A model generated the notes under the pieces. It made no database searches, was not told the origin of the DNA, and saw only the letters and a list, made by a program, of their open reading frames with translations. The position numbers and the translations under genes are program-made. This document shows positions 14,309-26,304 of a DNA stretch of 64,000 nt, in pieces (the stretch's first letter is position 1; every line of letters begins with the position of its first letter). Source of the stretch: Mesaphorura yosii (lineage: Eukaryota; Arthropoda; Collembola; Poduromorpha; Tullbergiidae); contig WIXG01000002.1 in NCBI GenBank assembly GCA_009869945.1, forward strand, positions 248,001-312,000, written 5' to 3'.

Positions 14309-17300
14309 TCCTTGGACTTATTTCTACGATAATAATAATATTTTCGTGGCCTGCTTTTATTTTGGTTCTTCTTGGTTTGACTCGACTTACCAACGCATTT
14401 GCATTGGGTGCGTACGCGTACGCGGCAACGCGCGTAAATCATGTTCCATTTCAGGACGAGCAAAGCTAACTAACCGTAATCGTAATGAAAGTGTGTTAAT
14501 TCCTCACCACGAGCAGATTAGCAGCCGTATTGCTTGCTTGCACCTACCCATTAAAATATCCATTACACGAGGCGATGGCTCGGCTCATCTCTTGACGACT
14601 TTATTTTAGTGTCAACGTGCTCTAGTTTAGCTTTAGCAGCTTTGGCTTCTAGCTCTGGCTCTTAGCCGCTGCACGCGTTATTTACGCGTGCACGCGCCTT
14701 CGAGATAGAGAAAGTAGGCCAGGCCAGGCTGCTTCGGGTGCGTGCGTGTGCGTAAGTATGAATTCATTGGAATTATCCACGGTGCCGTGCCAATTTGCTT
14801 GCCAGAAGCAAAGCGTACAGAAGGAGAAGTCATAAATAAAAATGTGTCTTGATGAAGTACGACAGTGAGAGCAACAAGGCAAGGCTCTCTTTAAAGAGCC
14901 AAAGGATGTAATTACGATGACACTTTTATGAGGTAGCTTCTTTCATCTTCCTGTCGCATCTTTTCTCCATTTATTAGCATTACAGCTCTGGATTATGATT
15001 ATGCCAGGCAGGGAACAGGCAGTAGAGTTTTGTTGACCTCAAATCCTTGCCACGCCGCAGATTTTGCTTTACTTCCTCGGGCCTGGGCCAAACCCATCCA
15101 CATCCAGTCACACGCATTTTTTGGCATTTATTTCCGTATTGCACGCACTACGCACGCATAAATCTGACTTGGCTTGGCTCGATTCGGCTTCTTTTCTTGG
15201 CAAATGCGCTCGGCCTGGCTTTTAATTATTGCATTACTCAGATTTCACTTTCACTCTTTTCTAATGCCGGTCGGTTGCCTTTGCGTAAATTACACACACG
15301 CATCATGCGTATGAAAAGAATTCTTTATCCACTCGATGATCAATGGCTTCGCTGGCTGTCTGATGGCGGACCTTGGATTCTCATGACTCGCAAAGCATCT
15401 CATTGTGCATCGTATCAAAATGTAATGTAATCTCATCTTGACTCTTGAGAGATGAGATTTGCCTTTGGCAATTCTCTTTAAAAGCCACGCCATGTCCTTC
15501 AACTTGATGCTGTCGGTGCTGGTGCTTCCTTATTCTTAACTCTTTCTCTTCTCTTCTCTTGTTTCCTTTGTCCGTCCATCTTTTAATGTATTACATAATT
15601 CTTCAGCATTCACTTGTACTCGCATTTATGTCTTCACCGTGTTGAGCCTCGACCTTGAAATGAAGTATTTTGGGTTGACCGACCGAAGAAAGAAAAAGTT
15701 ATTTCATCGATGCAGCACCGACACGTACAATGCATGCATACAAATGCGTACAATGCTAAAGTGATTCGAATTACAAATTACTCGTGTATGGCTACAATAA
15801 ACTCTTCTACACGCATACAATTGCGCGTCCGCTGGATCAAGAATCAAGGAATTGTACTTTTCCAAAAATAGATTAACGATCATGAGACCGGTCCACACAC
15901 TCGTGGCCATCACAGGCATAGTGGTAGTAGAAACGCGCAGCGTATAGGTAAGAATGCTTCTAGAAGAATTTAATGCAGAGTTTATCCGTGATGTGATTCC
16001 ATTCCTGCTGTTGCTGTTTCTGCTGCTGCGTTGTTGCATGGTTTCAATGAACTCGACTCGACAACACGAGCCGAGCCTCTCGAGATTTGCTCTTGCTTTG
16101 CTCTTGCTCCACTTCTTCTTTCCTCTTCTCGCATCAACAAAACAATAAAACGTCCCAAAACTTCCAGGACGAATTGAGACGCATTTTATGCATCCACGCG
16201 ACGACCGGAGAAGTAAACAAACCAGGTTCAGGCTCTTTACTGTAAATACATTCAGCGCCTTCTTCCGTATGCAGGTGCTTAATTTGTTGGCAGTAGCAGT
16301 TAATACACACGAGCTTTCGATTGAATGGAATTTTCTATTTATTGGAACGGAACTAACTTGACCTTTTACCAGCCTATCTCTTTCATTGCAACGAGTTATC
16401 AAATCGGTTTGCCATTAATTGCTTGCACGAGTCGAGCGCCTGCCTGCTTAAATGCACTACTTCAGTCTCTCTTATCAGGTTGAAAGAAGGCGTGAGCACG
16501 ACCGACCCGATGATGGAAATATTTCGTTCAAAGTGCAGCAGGCCAGGCGAGGCCAGATGATCAGAATGCAAAATAGCCACGACACAGTCACGAGTTAATT
16601 TAATCAAACGACACATGAGTCAAACTTGACAAGTGCCCTGCTATGCCACACAGGATCCTGAATTCTAAAACTTCTACAGGTCGCAAAGCCTCGCACGCTT
16701 TTTAGTCACACGAAGAAATTCAATGATTCGCATGGATGCAAAATGCAAATTAGAATTTGTTATTTCCGGTTGCCCTTCTACTGTCTACCTCAAATCATAT
16801 TTGCAATTTGCAATTCACAATTTCAAGATGAGTAAATTGCAGACTGCGACTTTGGCAAGCGAGCACACGCATTTTTTCACGCAAGGCACAGGCAAACTTT
16901 TGGTAATGGCATTGACAACTTGCTTGCTGCTACTTGTACGTTGAATGAAATGAGATGACCTTTACAGCAAATTAGGTGAGCAGCATGAGCACAGATGCCA
17001 AATGTGATGCGCTGTGTGTAGTGCGGATGCGAAAGGTCGCCATCGCCAATTTAAAGGGATGCACTGTAGCAACGCAAAATTTACAGTTAACATTAACCCA
17101 ATCAGTGTGTAATTGCCAATAATCGCTGGCAGCCAGGCAGGCTAATGTGTCTGCTCTTGAATTTTGCACGCAAAAAGCACGTCGGCATGGCGTGCGTGTA
17201 CACTTGACATTGTAGACATGAGCCTAACTTTGACCCTGTGCGCAGTGTCAATGAAATTTTCGCAAACTGATGTGAATTTTTGCTGCTCGGGACAGGAATC

Positions 17301-17725
17301 GCTCAAGATCATGTACGAAATAGCTGAGCTGAGTTTCTTTTGTTCTCTGCTCGTGTAAATACGCGTACGCATGGGACAAGTTCTGGTTTGGTTTCTCGCC
17401 CTGTACGCTTTGTATTTATGCGTAGCCTACGCACGAGCCGAGCTCTGACCTTTGAGCAACAGGAATTAAGCCGTCGCAGGCGTTCTCTGTTTTCTATTGC
17501 ATTGAACTTTATTTTTTGTAAATGGTAAATGGAAAAACGGCGAGTTTCATAAATATTCATAATTTATTGTGAAATCCACTCTTCATTAGTGTGCGGATAT
17601 TATTTATGACTGTAATAACGCCATTTTGGAAGGTTAACCCTCGATTCAGACAATAAATTAGATTCTGAGCGAGCAATGTAATGCAATACGAGCAAGTCCA
17701 ACATTCCAAACACGCTGGTGCACGA

Positions 17726-17734
17726 CTCCACGTG
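17726..17734 (+). promoter_or_regulatory. CTCCACGTG motif upstream of Kr-h1
   Basis: Fourth copy of the extended E-box in the Kr-h1 upstream region (GACTCCACGTGCCGCG), 13.4 kb from the start codon. Motif-based inference only. Confidence 0.35.
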
Positions 17735-20700
17735 CCGCGACCTGACCTTTCGTTCAATACGGCAGACGGCAGTCACATTATGACCAACATGTTATCCATG
17801 CAATCTGCAATGAAATCGAAGGAATTCAATGCAAAAACTGGTAGGGAATTATGAAATAATTGTTTACATTGATTTCTAGAAGAATTGCTTCACAATTTCG
17901 GAATTCGACATGAAGGGCAGGCGCAGTTCGAGCATGAGCTCCAAGCCAATGTCAATCGGAATCCATAAATCTGTTAATGAGAGAAGCACCTGTGATGCGC
18001 GTGGAGATGTGCTGAAGATTCTCGAAATACGTGTATAGACCACGGAATTATGAATCATAGTAAATAATATTAATAATAATACTACGAAATACGAAATATG
18101 AAATTCAGGAATTCTCAAATGCTAGATACACGCACACGCAAGACGAAATGTAATAACTGCCACGATGCCATGCCGGTTTGCATTTCCCGAACTGCCAGTG
18201 CATTGCATTGCTCTTTGCAGCGTCCAGCGCAGCAGATGTGCATCGGTGCATTTTGCGGTGAGGCATGCATGGGAAAGGAATTCTACGTCCACGTACGTAT
18301 TTCTTATTCGTATTTACATAATTTAATCTTGAGGCTGGAGAAAGAGACATAAAATTGATGATGATGAGTATTTTTATTCATGCAAATGCCTGCGAGCTGC
18401 GAAGAATTAAACTCTACTCGAGCGAGAACAGAGCACCAAGACCGACCAAATTGAACTTGAACCGAACACCTTTCAGCCGCACCACGTCGAGAGTCGAGTG
18501 CTCTTCACTGCTCATCTTAACGAATTCAAATTCTTGGTCTGGTCTGGCCTTCCAGCAAAGCAAGTAAATTACATTTGTCATTCCATTCCATCTCATTTCG
18601 GAGCGACAGATTATGATAATCTTCTCCAGTCGCCTTCGCCTTGGTCTTTGGAATAACCGCAAGCCAAGCCAACGAAACCACGCAGTTAATTATTGGTGGC
18701 TCAGACCAGACGATTCTAATTACCTGCACTGTGCTCGTCAAACGCAGTGCAGCGTAGCAGCGCAACCGGATCATAAACGGACAACTCAGTTTTTATTCGT
18801 GTCTTGTTCATATTCATAATTCAAAACTTGTATATTGTAGAACTCTCGCATTAATTAAATTGCATTTTCTTTATTTTATGCAGTACGCATAGTAAACGTG
18901 CGTAGGCTCGCTCGAGTGCTTCATTAGCTTCAGGTCATGGCCACGCCATTGCCAGAGTCACGCCAAAGCCTGAATGCGTTGTACGCAGGTCAACTCTCCG
19001 CAAGACACACGCACGCACTTTACTTGACAAACCAGAAAATTAAAAACGAGCTCTTTTCTCTTTGTAATAATTTAATTGAGATTATGTCCAAAGTGCATCA
19101 TTTTAGTAAAAGTGCGTAGATTAGAGCGCCTGCGACTGCGTGAAAAGAAACAGGTTTAAGGGAATTAATTCTAATCGAATTGTCTGTGAACCTCGCCTCA
19201 TTTTCTGTGGCGTGGCTGCCACAATTCTGCTCTGGCTCATTATCATTTGCAACCAGATTCGTTCGTATTCACGCATTCATATATTTTAATGAGTGAAAAG
19301 AATTTCATACAGAAATTACGCGTAATGTGTGAGGTAAAGGCAAAGAGGCATTATTGTGATTGGTACGTGGAACGTACGCGTACGTGTACGTGAAACATGT
19401 TGCGTTTCGCACTCGCAATGAATAAATCCATAAAAAATTCTAATGAGTGGTGGAAGAGGAAAGACAGGCTTCACAAAGATTTTATTAACGCCAGCTCGAT
19501 AAGCGATACGTGAACGCAATGCATGTGGAGCGATGAGAGATGAATTTCGAAAACCAGCACCAAGCCAAGCCGCCGACTCGAAGTAGAAGAGAAGTTGTTC
19601 CATGTTGTGTTACGACTGCTACGCATAAACAATGGTGCGTAATGTGAAATGAGTTTGTCAAGCCCTGCCATGCAGCTTGTCTTGTCTTGTGATGTAATAA
19701 CCCTTTCGAAACCAGCAGCATAGCCGTGCTAAATGGCAGCCTGTAAATGCTTGATGGCTGCTGCATCGCAAAGCTGAATAATAAATAACCAGGCGAGAGA
19801 ATGTTGTTTTATTTAAATAAAAGAGAGTCCAGGGACATTGAACTCGACTTTGAGCCGACACGTGCGGGGGAGGAAGGATCCGATCGACTAGTAAGGAGCA
19901 TTGCATTGCAATGGAAAGTGCGTACGAGAAAATGCATCAAACTGCCAAGCGAATAGCCAAGCCAAGCAATGAATTGGCTGCCACTGCACTCGCGTTGCTG
20001 TTGCACTTTGGATTGTTCTCTGATGCTTCCATTCAGCCGAGCCGAGCCAAGGATTTCCATTTTCTCTTTGAAAGGGGATGTGGAGTGTGGAATGAATGTG
20101 GGAATATTCTCGGGTTCATGGCTGTACGAACGCGTACTCGTACGCACTTCCTCCAGTCTGTATGCGTATGCGTGGATTGTCTCCAACCCTCTTCGAGAGT
20201 GAGTGGAGTCGACCGCGACGGTCTTCCAAAAAATGGTTCCTTCTTTTCACCTTCAATGTCCTTTACCCCTCCGATTTGATCTTCATTTGACTTTGAGCCG
20301 AGTCCGAGCCATGGATTGTGAATTCCGCCCTGCCTGCGTGCCCTGATCATTGTTGTTGCTGCTCTTGTTGTTATACTGTATTCAGGGTTCTGGTGTTGCC
20401 ACATCCGCAGCGCAGACACGGACACGGTCGGTATTCATGTTCTGCCATTATTTCAATTATTTCACCTTTTACGTTCATGGATCGTGGAACTCGAATTTGT
20501 AAAGTTACGAATACGATAGGATTTTATGGATCCATTACATTTTGCTGCTTTTGACTTGCTTGCAGGCTTCGCTTCACGAAACTGCAAACTGCGAGTCACG
20601 AACATGATACGAGAATGCAACACGTGAAACTGAAACTTCAAAAATGAGGACTGCACAATTTTAATGACCATTTCTACTATTTTATGGCTTTCCATTCCTT

Positions 20701-21172
20701 TTTGCCTGGAAACTTTTTACATGTAAACGAGCGGAGAAGATGATTAATTTCTTTGTTCGTTGTTCCTGATCGTGGTTTCAATGTTCTGAAGGTCCTGAAT
20801 TTTATGAGCACTGTGCCAAACCCCTTCGCAATTTGAAGGTATGAAAACCACCTCTTTTACTGCATCTCGATGCGGCGAACGAATTTGTGCGTGGGATTAC
20901 GAAATAGACATGACAGAAGAATTGAGAATTTTTGAAGCACTGAAGCTCAATTTCTTTTGCATAACTTTTGCTTCTTCCATCTGGATTTGAATTGATTTAG
21001 CTTCAAATTGACTTAAATTGCCTCCATCCGAATTGATTAATGGAATTCAATCCTCGAGAAATGCGTCAAATCTAAAATCATCATTGGCATTCACACTTTC
21101 ACGCTTGTTCCGAGAAACAGTCATAATTAATGGCGTAATAAAATTATTATTAGAATCAACATGTTTTAGATA

Positions 21173-21720
21173 CAGGGTTGGAAAAAATCAATAAATCGGA
21201 TTTTTTTTATTTAATCATGATTTTTTTTTATTTGATTTTTTCCCAATTTTTTTTCAAAAAACGCTAAAATACGGCATTTCGCGCATAATTTGGTCTCCTT
21301 ATAAAGTTTTTCAATGAATCAGGTCATCGAGAAGCTATTATTGTGATAATAAATCCAAAATTTTAGCGAAAACAATCTGAATTAACGTCTAAAAATTTCA
21401 ATGGCCACGAAGATTTCATTTTTAAAAAGATGTTAGGCTATTAATAAATGCTTTTATTCCATATTTGGAGTGTTTCTTTTGCAAACATCACTCAACTTTA
21501 CAGAAAAAGTTTTAAAAATTGCCCAAATATGGGCAAATTTTCTCATTTTCCGGGATTTTAAAAAATCAAAAAAAACCCTGATTTTTTATATTTTTTCCCG
21601 GTTTGGGCCTAAAAGCAGAAAGAATTACGTCTTACCTTATTTAAGATCGATTTACGAAAAAATCATAAAAATAAAAAAAATCGTTGATTTAATCGTTGAT
21701 TAAATCAGGTGCCAACCCTG
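21173..21720. mobile_element. Non-autonomous hAT-type DNA transposon (MITE), 548 bp
   Basis: The element begins CAGGGTTGG and ends CCAACCCTG, a perfect 9-bp terminal inverted repeat. It is flanked on both sides by TTTAGATA (21165-21172 and 21721-21728), an exact 8-bp target-site duplication. An 8-bp duplication with a CAG-starting terminus is the hallmark of the hAT superfamily. The subterminal regions are AT-rich and partly inverted (runs of gattttttttattt near both ends). No transposase is present. One 77-codon open frame (21470-21703) is Lys/Ile/Phe-rich with no recognisable domain and is probably chance. The intact termini and duplication suggest a fairly recent insertion. Confidence 0.9.
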
Positions 21721-21728
21721 TTTAGATA

Positions 21729-23188
21729 TATATTAATTTTCACTGAATAAATTAAATAGTCAATTCAAAGGCTTGCGACAGAGGAAAAGACTGAAAAGAA
21801 AAGGCGCATCTGCCGACTCGGTTCCACCACCTCGCCGCTGATGCGATGCAAGATGCAATGAAGGGCAGGGCAGGACAGTACAGACCCGAGAAAACACATC
21901 TGAAATCTGAAGAATTGTGCATTGCATCGAATCGAGGATGAATGCATTGCATTGAATCAATAAAATTGTGCAACTGAAACCGAATCGGAGCGTGTGCATG
22001 TGTCTGGAAGAGAAAGGTCTCAAAGAAAGGAGACAGTCAGACAGTTTTTATTATTAGCAGGCACAAATATCATATTTAATGTGGTAATAATGTTTAATGC
22101 ACGTGCAATACACGGTAATAAATGTGCGAGTGAACAGAGAATTGATCATTTAAGAATAGAACGCGAATATGATGCACATCACATCGATTTTTAATTGCGT
22201 ATCAAGTCCTAATTCAATTACTCGATTCAATTTTTATTTTTGGAATAATTCGATACTAAAATACTGAAATTTAACGAGTCTGCGTTCGCATTCTAATTCT
22301 AATTCTGAAATTGTAAACTTTGAAATAGAATTACAAACGACGGATGTGGCTGTGATTGAGAAAACCTGAGTTGTGTTGAGTTATGAACGTTATGAGCCTG
22401 ACTTCTCTGATTACAATGAGTGTGAGCATCGTGAGTGGCCCTCTGTGTGCTCTCACAAACACTCGAATCTCCACTCCAACCAAGCCTTGCGGGTCTCTCC
22501 ATGCTCTTCCGCAGCAAATGCACGCTTTAGAGCAGGATTTCAATGTTTTCCAGTGATTACTGGCTCCCGGGACCCTTAATACCATATCTCAATACAAATT
22601 ATCACGCGCATAAGTATTTTACATCAATTTTAATCAGTGCCCGTTCCTGTCGAGGTTCCGGCGCCGAATTACTTTCAACGGACGGCCGAAAGCCAAGCTG
22701 CATTCTTGCCTTCCCAGCACAAGGTACAGACATTGAGCGTTGAACCTTTGCCATTTGGTAGGGTCATTGTTGACCTACATGGAAGCCCATGATGCTCAGA
22801 GCGTATGAATTCTATGAATTACACGCTCTCCACACAGGATACGACCATGTCTTGCTGTGGACGTCTGAGGCTTTCTACCTTCATGGCACTTTTACGCTTA
22901 AGTTGGCTTCGAGCCTTCAGTTTTACATACAATGAAAGGATGTAGTGTCGTTGATGAAGTATTGCTTGCTTTTACCAGACAGTTGATGAAGATAAAACAT
23001 CGACTTGGCATGACATGAAGAAAGTAATTAATTCCCAATATTGTGTAATTCTAAAAAGCATCTTGTATTTTATTCAACCAACATGAAGAAATTTTCATAA
23101 ATCCATTTTCATATGAAGGAATATGAATCAGGTTTACATATAATGAAATCAGATGAAGGGAGAGAAAAATATTTCTAAGATCGCTATC
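21729..23188. other. Gene-free spacer between hAT element and SmB
   Basis: No coding region, RNA gene or strong repeat that I can support. It lies 3' of SmB (minus strand), so the right end may hold the SmB 3' UTR. Confidence 0.45.
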
Positions 23189-24283
23189 TTAAAAATTTCC
23201 GCCTGGTCCAGGAGGTCTGAGCATGCTTGGAGGCGGTGGCCCACGAAGTCCCTGCGGCATTGGAGCGCCTCGACCCATCATACCTGCAATATAAACCAAA
23301 AGATTACTGTGTTATTTCTGATTTTATTTTCGAGTAGGTGGTGGGATGGACAAAATAGAAAGGAAAGAAGTTGCCACTAAATTAAAAATGGAAACACGGA
23401 ATCTAATAAAATCTAATAACTCCTATTACTCCATAACGTACCTGGAGGCATTCCGGGTGGCGGAATCATTCCTGGTGGCGCACCTCTTCCAGGTGGTGGG
23501 ATCATTCCAGGCGGCATGCCTAAAACAGATCACAACAGCAGTTTAACGGACTTTCTCGATTGCGATGTTGCTAATGATAAGTAGAAGCCATACCTGGTGG
23601 ACGAAGCTGTGGTTGCGCCGCAATAGATGGACCACCAGCGCCCCTTCCAGGTGCCATCATTTGTGGAGAGGGTCCGCCAACACCTCGAACCGGACCTTGC
23701 AGTCCTGGAGCGACTGGACCTGTAATGAATCAGATTTAAGAAATTGTGCCTTCCCTTGAAAGCAAAATAATGTTATAAGTCATACCTGTAGGTAACGGCA
23801 TGCCGCGTCCCGCAGCTCTGCCCATGCCAGGACCTGGAATTGCACCAGGAATCGGAACCCGTGGCAGGCCCTCATCTGGAGGCGGAGGACCTTCAACCGT
23901 AATCGAGACAATTCCTTCTCCTCTTAATAATACAAATCCAAGCGTTCTTTTCTCCTCTCTGTCTTGGCCTGCTTTTGTCTTCGATTTGATTTTACGAAAT
24001 TCTTCACAATCTCCAAGGATTAGATTCATGTGCTTATCAAATGCTGCAAAACACAAAATGAAAGATCTATTCCTAATTCACTAACAGTTTAAGTGAAAGT
24101 ACCTTTAAATGTGCCAATAAATGTTCTTGAATCCTGGAGCATGACACGGATTCTATAGTTGATGTGCTGAAGCATCTTGTTATTCTTGCTGATCGTCTGT
24201 AATAGCAAAAGAAGTTAACACAACACGTATCACATTTCGGAAGGAAAATGATGGATTAGTGGGTCGTACTCGTAACTTACCAT
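23189..24283 (-). CDS. SmB: Small nuclear ribonucleoprotein SmB/B'
   Basis: This is the core Sm protein B of the spliceosomal snRNP heptameric ring that binds U-snRNA Sm sites. Coding exons (minus strand): 24281-24283, 24103-24196, 23786-24043, 23594-23719, 23442-23519 and 23189-23283; total 654 nt, 217 aa. The first coding exon is the ATG alone, followed at once by GTAAG. The N-terminus reads [18 protein letters not shown], then the Sm1 motif, then [20 protein letters not shown], and Sm2 with [18 protein letters not shown]. The C-terminus is a proline/glycine/methionine-rich tail with PPGM and PPPGRG repeats (exons 4-6), as in animal SmB, which serves as a platform for GYF and WW domains. 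All five introns are GT-AG. Its length is close to that of the animal family, and nothing is broken. Confidence 0.95.
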
Positions 24284-26304
24284 TTTGGCTGAATTTGATG
24301 CTTAACCGATCCCAAAGCTAGAAGAAAGATCCTTCGTAAACCTAAAAAGACAAAAGACGTCGAAAATTCTTGATTAGATTCAGTTCAGCATCACCACTTC
24401 CGAAGCCACAACGCAACTACGAAATCTCACCTTCCAATTAATCAGTAGCTTCCCTGATAACGTCCAGATCACTTATCACTGCTTTAATCCAACAAAGGCG
24501 CAATCACGACACCAAATCGGCTGAAGCAAGAACGACGGATGCGGCTTCTGTGTGTTTGAATACTTGGCTCGTGAATCGCGAATGAGGCAGGCACGCGTCT
24601 CTTTCACCCCCTTCCTTGGCTGGGTCTCAAACTGACGCTGAACAAGTGAACGCCTTGTCAGATCCGAAAAATCGGAGGCTTTCATTTCGGAAATGACTGT
24701 GAACTGTATTAAGTCGAGTATGATTGGAATTACTTTTCTTCTTTGATTAGCTTGGTCAAGTGAGCCTTCAGTGTTTAACGTTAACATTCACATCAAATGA
24801 ATCATGAATCAAAATTCCTTTAACTTGGTGTCTGAGAGCCGTTGATTCATCCATAAATTTTCGCAAGCAACCGGTACTTCTTTCAGATCTCATAAACTTT
24901 TGCTGCTTGAACACGAACCTGGAACTGATCATTTGATTTCCAGCATTTAGTGTGAATTCAATTCCCACAATTCCAATGAATTTCAAGGCTGAATTTGTGA
25001 AACCGTGAAAAGGATGATTGGAAAGAACGAGAACCGATAACAGCAGTCAACAAACCCCCGCGGAGCCTCAACGAGCCGAGTCAAGCCAAGCCAAACAAGC
25101 CGCCGACACCCGAGAGCCGGGTGAGACGCGGCGCGGCACGACCAGTCAGGCATTTTACTCTAAACATGATTTGCGACATGACAAACGAGGCTTTATCTAC
25201 TTCATCAGTAGCATAGCGTTTCCTGGCAGTCTGGCATGGCAGCTTAAAAGCAAATTCGGATTCGGATTCAAGAAACCCATAAACTGAATAGACTCATCAG
25301 AGCCGTAGTCGGAGTCTCTTCTTTTCTCTGCGTCCTGTCAAACATTTACCACTCAAACGTCTAAAAACTAAAACCCAGCCAGTAAGTTCCATATCGCCGT
25401 AATCCGAAATCTCTTCCGTTTTATTGCTTTCTCGCATTAAGGCGAACATAAATTTTCTGTTTTCAGAATTTGTGTGGAGAATTGCATTTGGTCCAACAGA
25501 TTTTTGCACATGTCTCACGAAGATCACTTTTCAAGCCCAGATCAACTTTAATTCAATCCGAGTCTTTCGCATATACTCGAATTATCGTCCAGTGCATTTC
25601 TGAGCATTTTCGTTCGATCCGCAGCCAGAACATATAATTAATGGCTAAACTAAGCAGATTTGAGCATTTTGACGGTGTCGATACTCTGAATAACAAATTT
25701 GCCAAGTCAAATTGAAGCCCGTCGCCAGCCAAGCCAAGCTCCGCGAGTTGTGAAATGGTTTATTTTTGTGAATTACGCTCCCAGTGGAGTTGTTTATTAT
25801 GCTATCACGTCACATCAGATGGGCATTTGCGCTTTCTCGATCTAAAATAGAACGTTTAGGGAGTTTAGGCTTATTACCGGCATAATGATGTATTAGTATC
25901 GTGGCAGCAGTTTATAACTCGACACAAGCCAGTCTGACTCCACGCACTTCGTGCAATCAATCTTCGAGGAGCGTCGGAGTCGAAGGCGACGGTTTTTGTA
26001 TTTTGCAAAATCCATGAGGGTGAGTTACACGAAGTGAGAAATCAGTGCAGGACAGACTTCCGACAGTTCAGGCGTTATCGCGGACGCTGAATTCTTGCTG
26101 CACGTGGGTGTGACCACCCAACTAACTAGAAATCCATGTGATTGCCGTGATTAGTTTAAGTGATTAGTGGTTAGGACGAAAGACCTGAAGTCACTTCGCA
26201 ATAGTAGTGTGATAATGTCAGTCCACACGGCATCTGAGCTCTAACGCCAAGAAATTCACTGCGATCCATCACTATTCACGCTTTACATTTCACAACAAGG
26301 CCAA
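24284..26304. other. Divergent intergenic region between SmB and K2P-1
   Basis: About 2 kb separates the start of SmB (minus) from the start of the potassium channel gene (plus), so both promoters and 5' UTRs should lie here. I could not identify a TATA box or place a transcription start. Open frames on both strands lack domains and look random. Confidence 0.5.

Larger units (their letters stand above)
4359..21164. other. Long gene-free region 5' of Kr-h1
   Basis: About 17 kb in which no open frame shows a recognisable domain, codon bias or splice-consistent neighbour. The short open frames overlap on both strands and look random. The DNA has many local direct repeats of 5-8 bp (gccaa, gcattgcatt, ccacgccac) and repeated acgcgtacg palindromes, i.e. 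cryptically simple sequence. It probably contains the Kr-h1 promoter, 5' UTR exons and large introns, but I cannot place a transcription start. Four CTCCACGTG motifs in this interval are listed separately. Confidence 0.5.

Noticed and set aside
14400-14430. Palindromic acgcgtacgcg runs, considered as a regulatory array
   Set aside because: Similar short palindromes are scattered through the whole 19-kb region, so this looks like general cryptic simplicity.
15704-16402. Minus-strand 232-codon frame in the Kr-h1 upstream region
   Set aside because: Longest frame in the region, but low-complexity and without a recognisable motif, splice context or codon pattern; probably chance.
21470-21703. 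77-codon frame inside the hAT element
   Set aside because: AT-rich Lys/Ile/Phe composition with no transposase motif.
24476-24787. Minus-strand 103-codon frame upstream of SmB
   Set aside because: No domain or paralogue; sits where SmB 5' UTR or promoter is expected.
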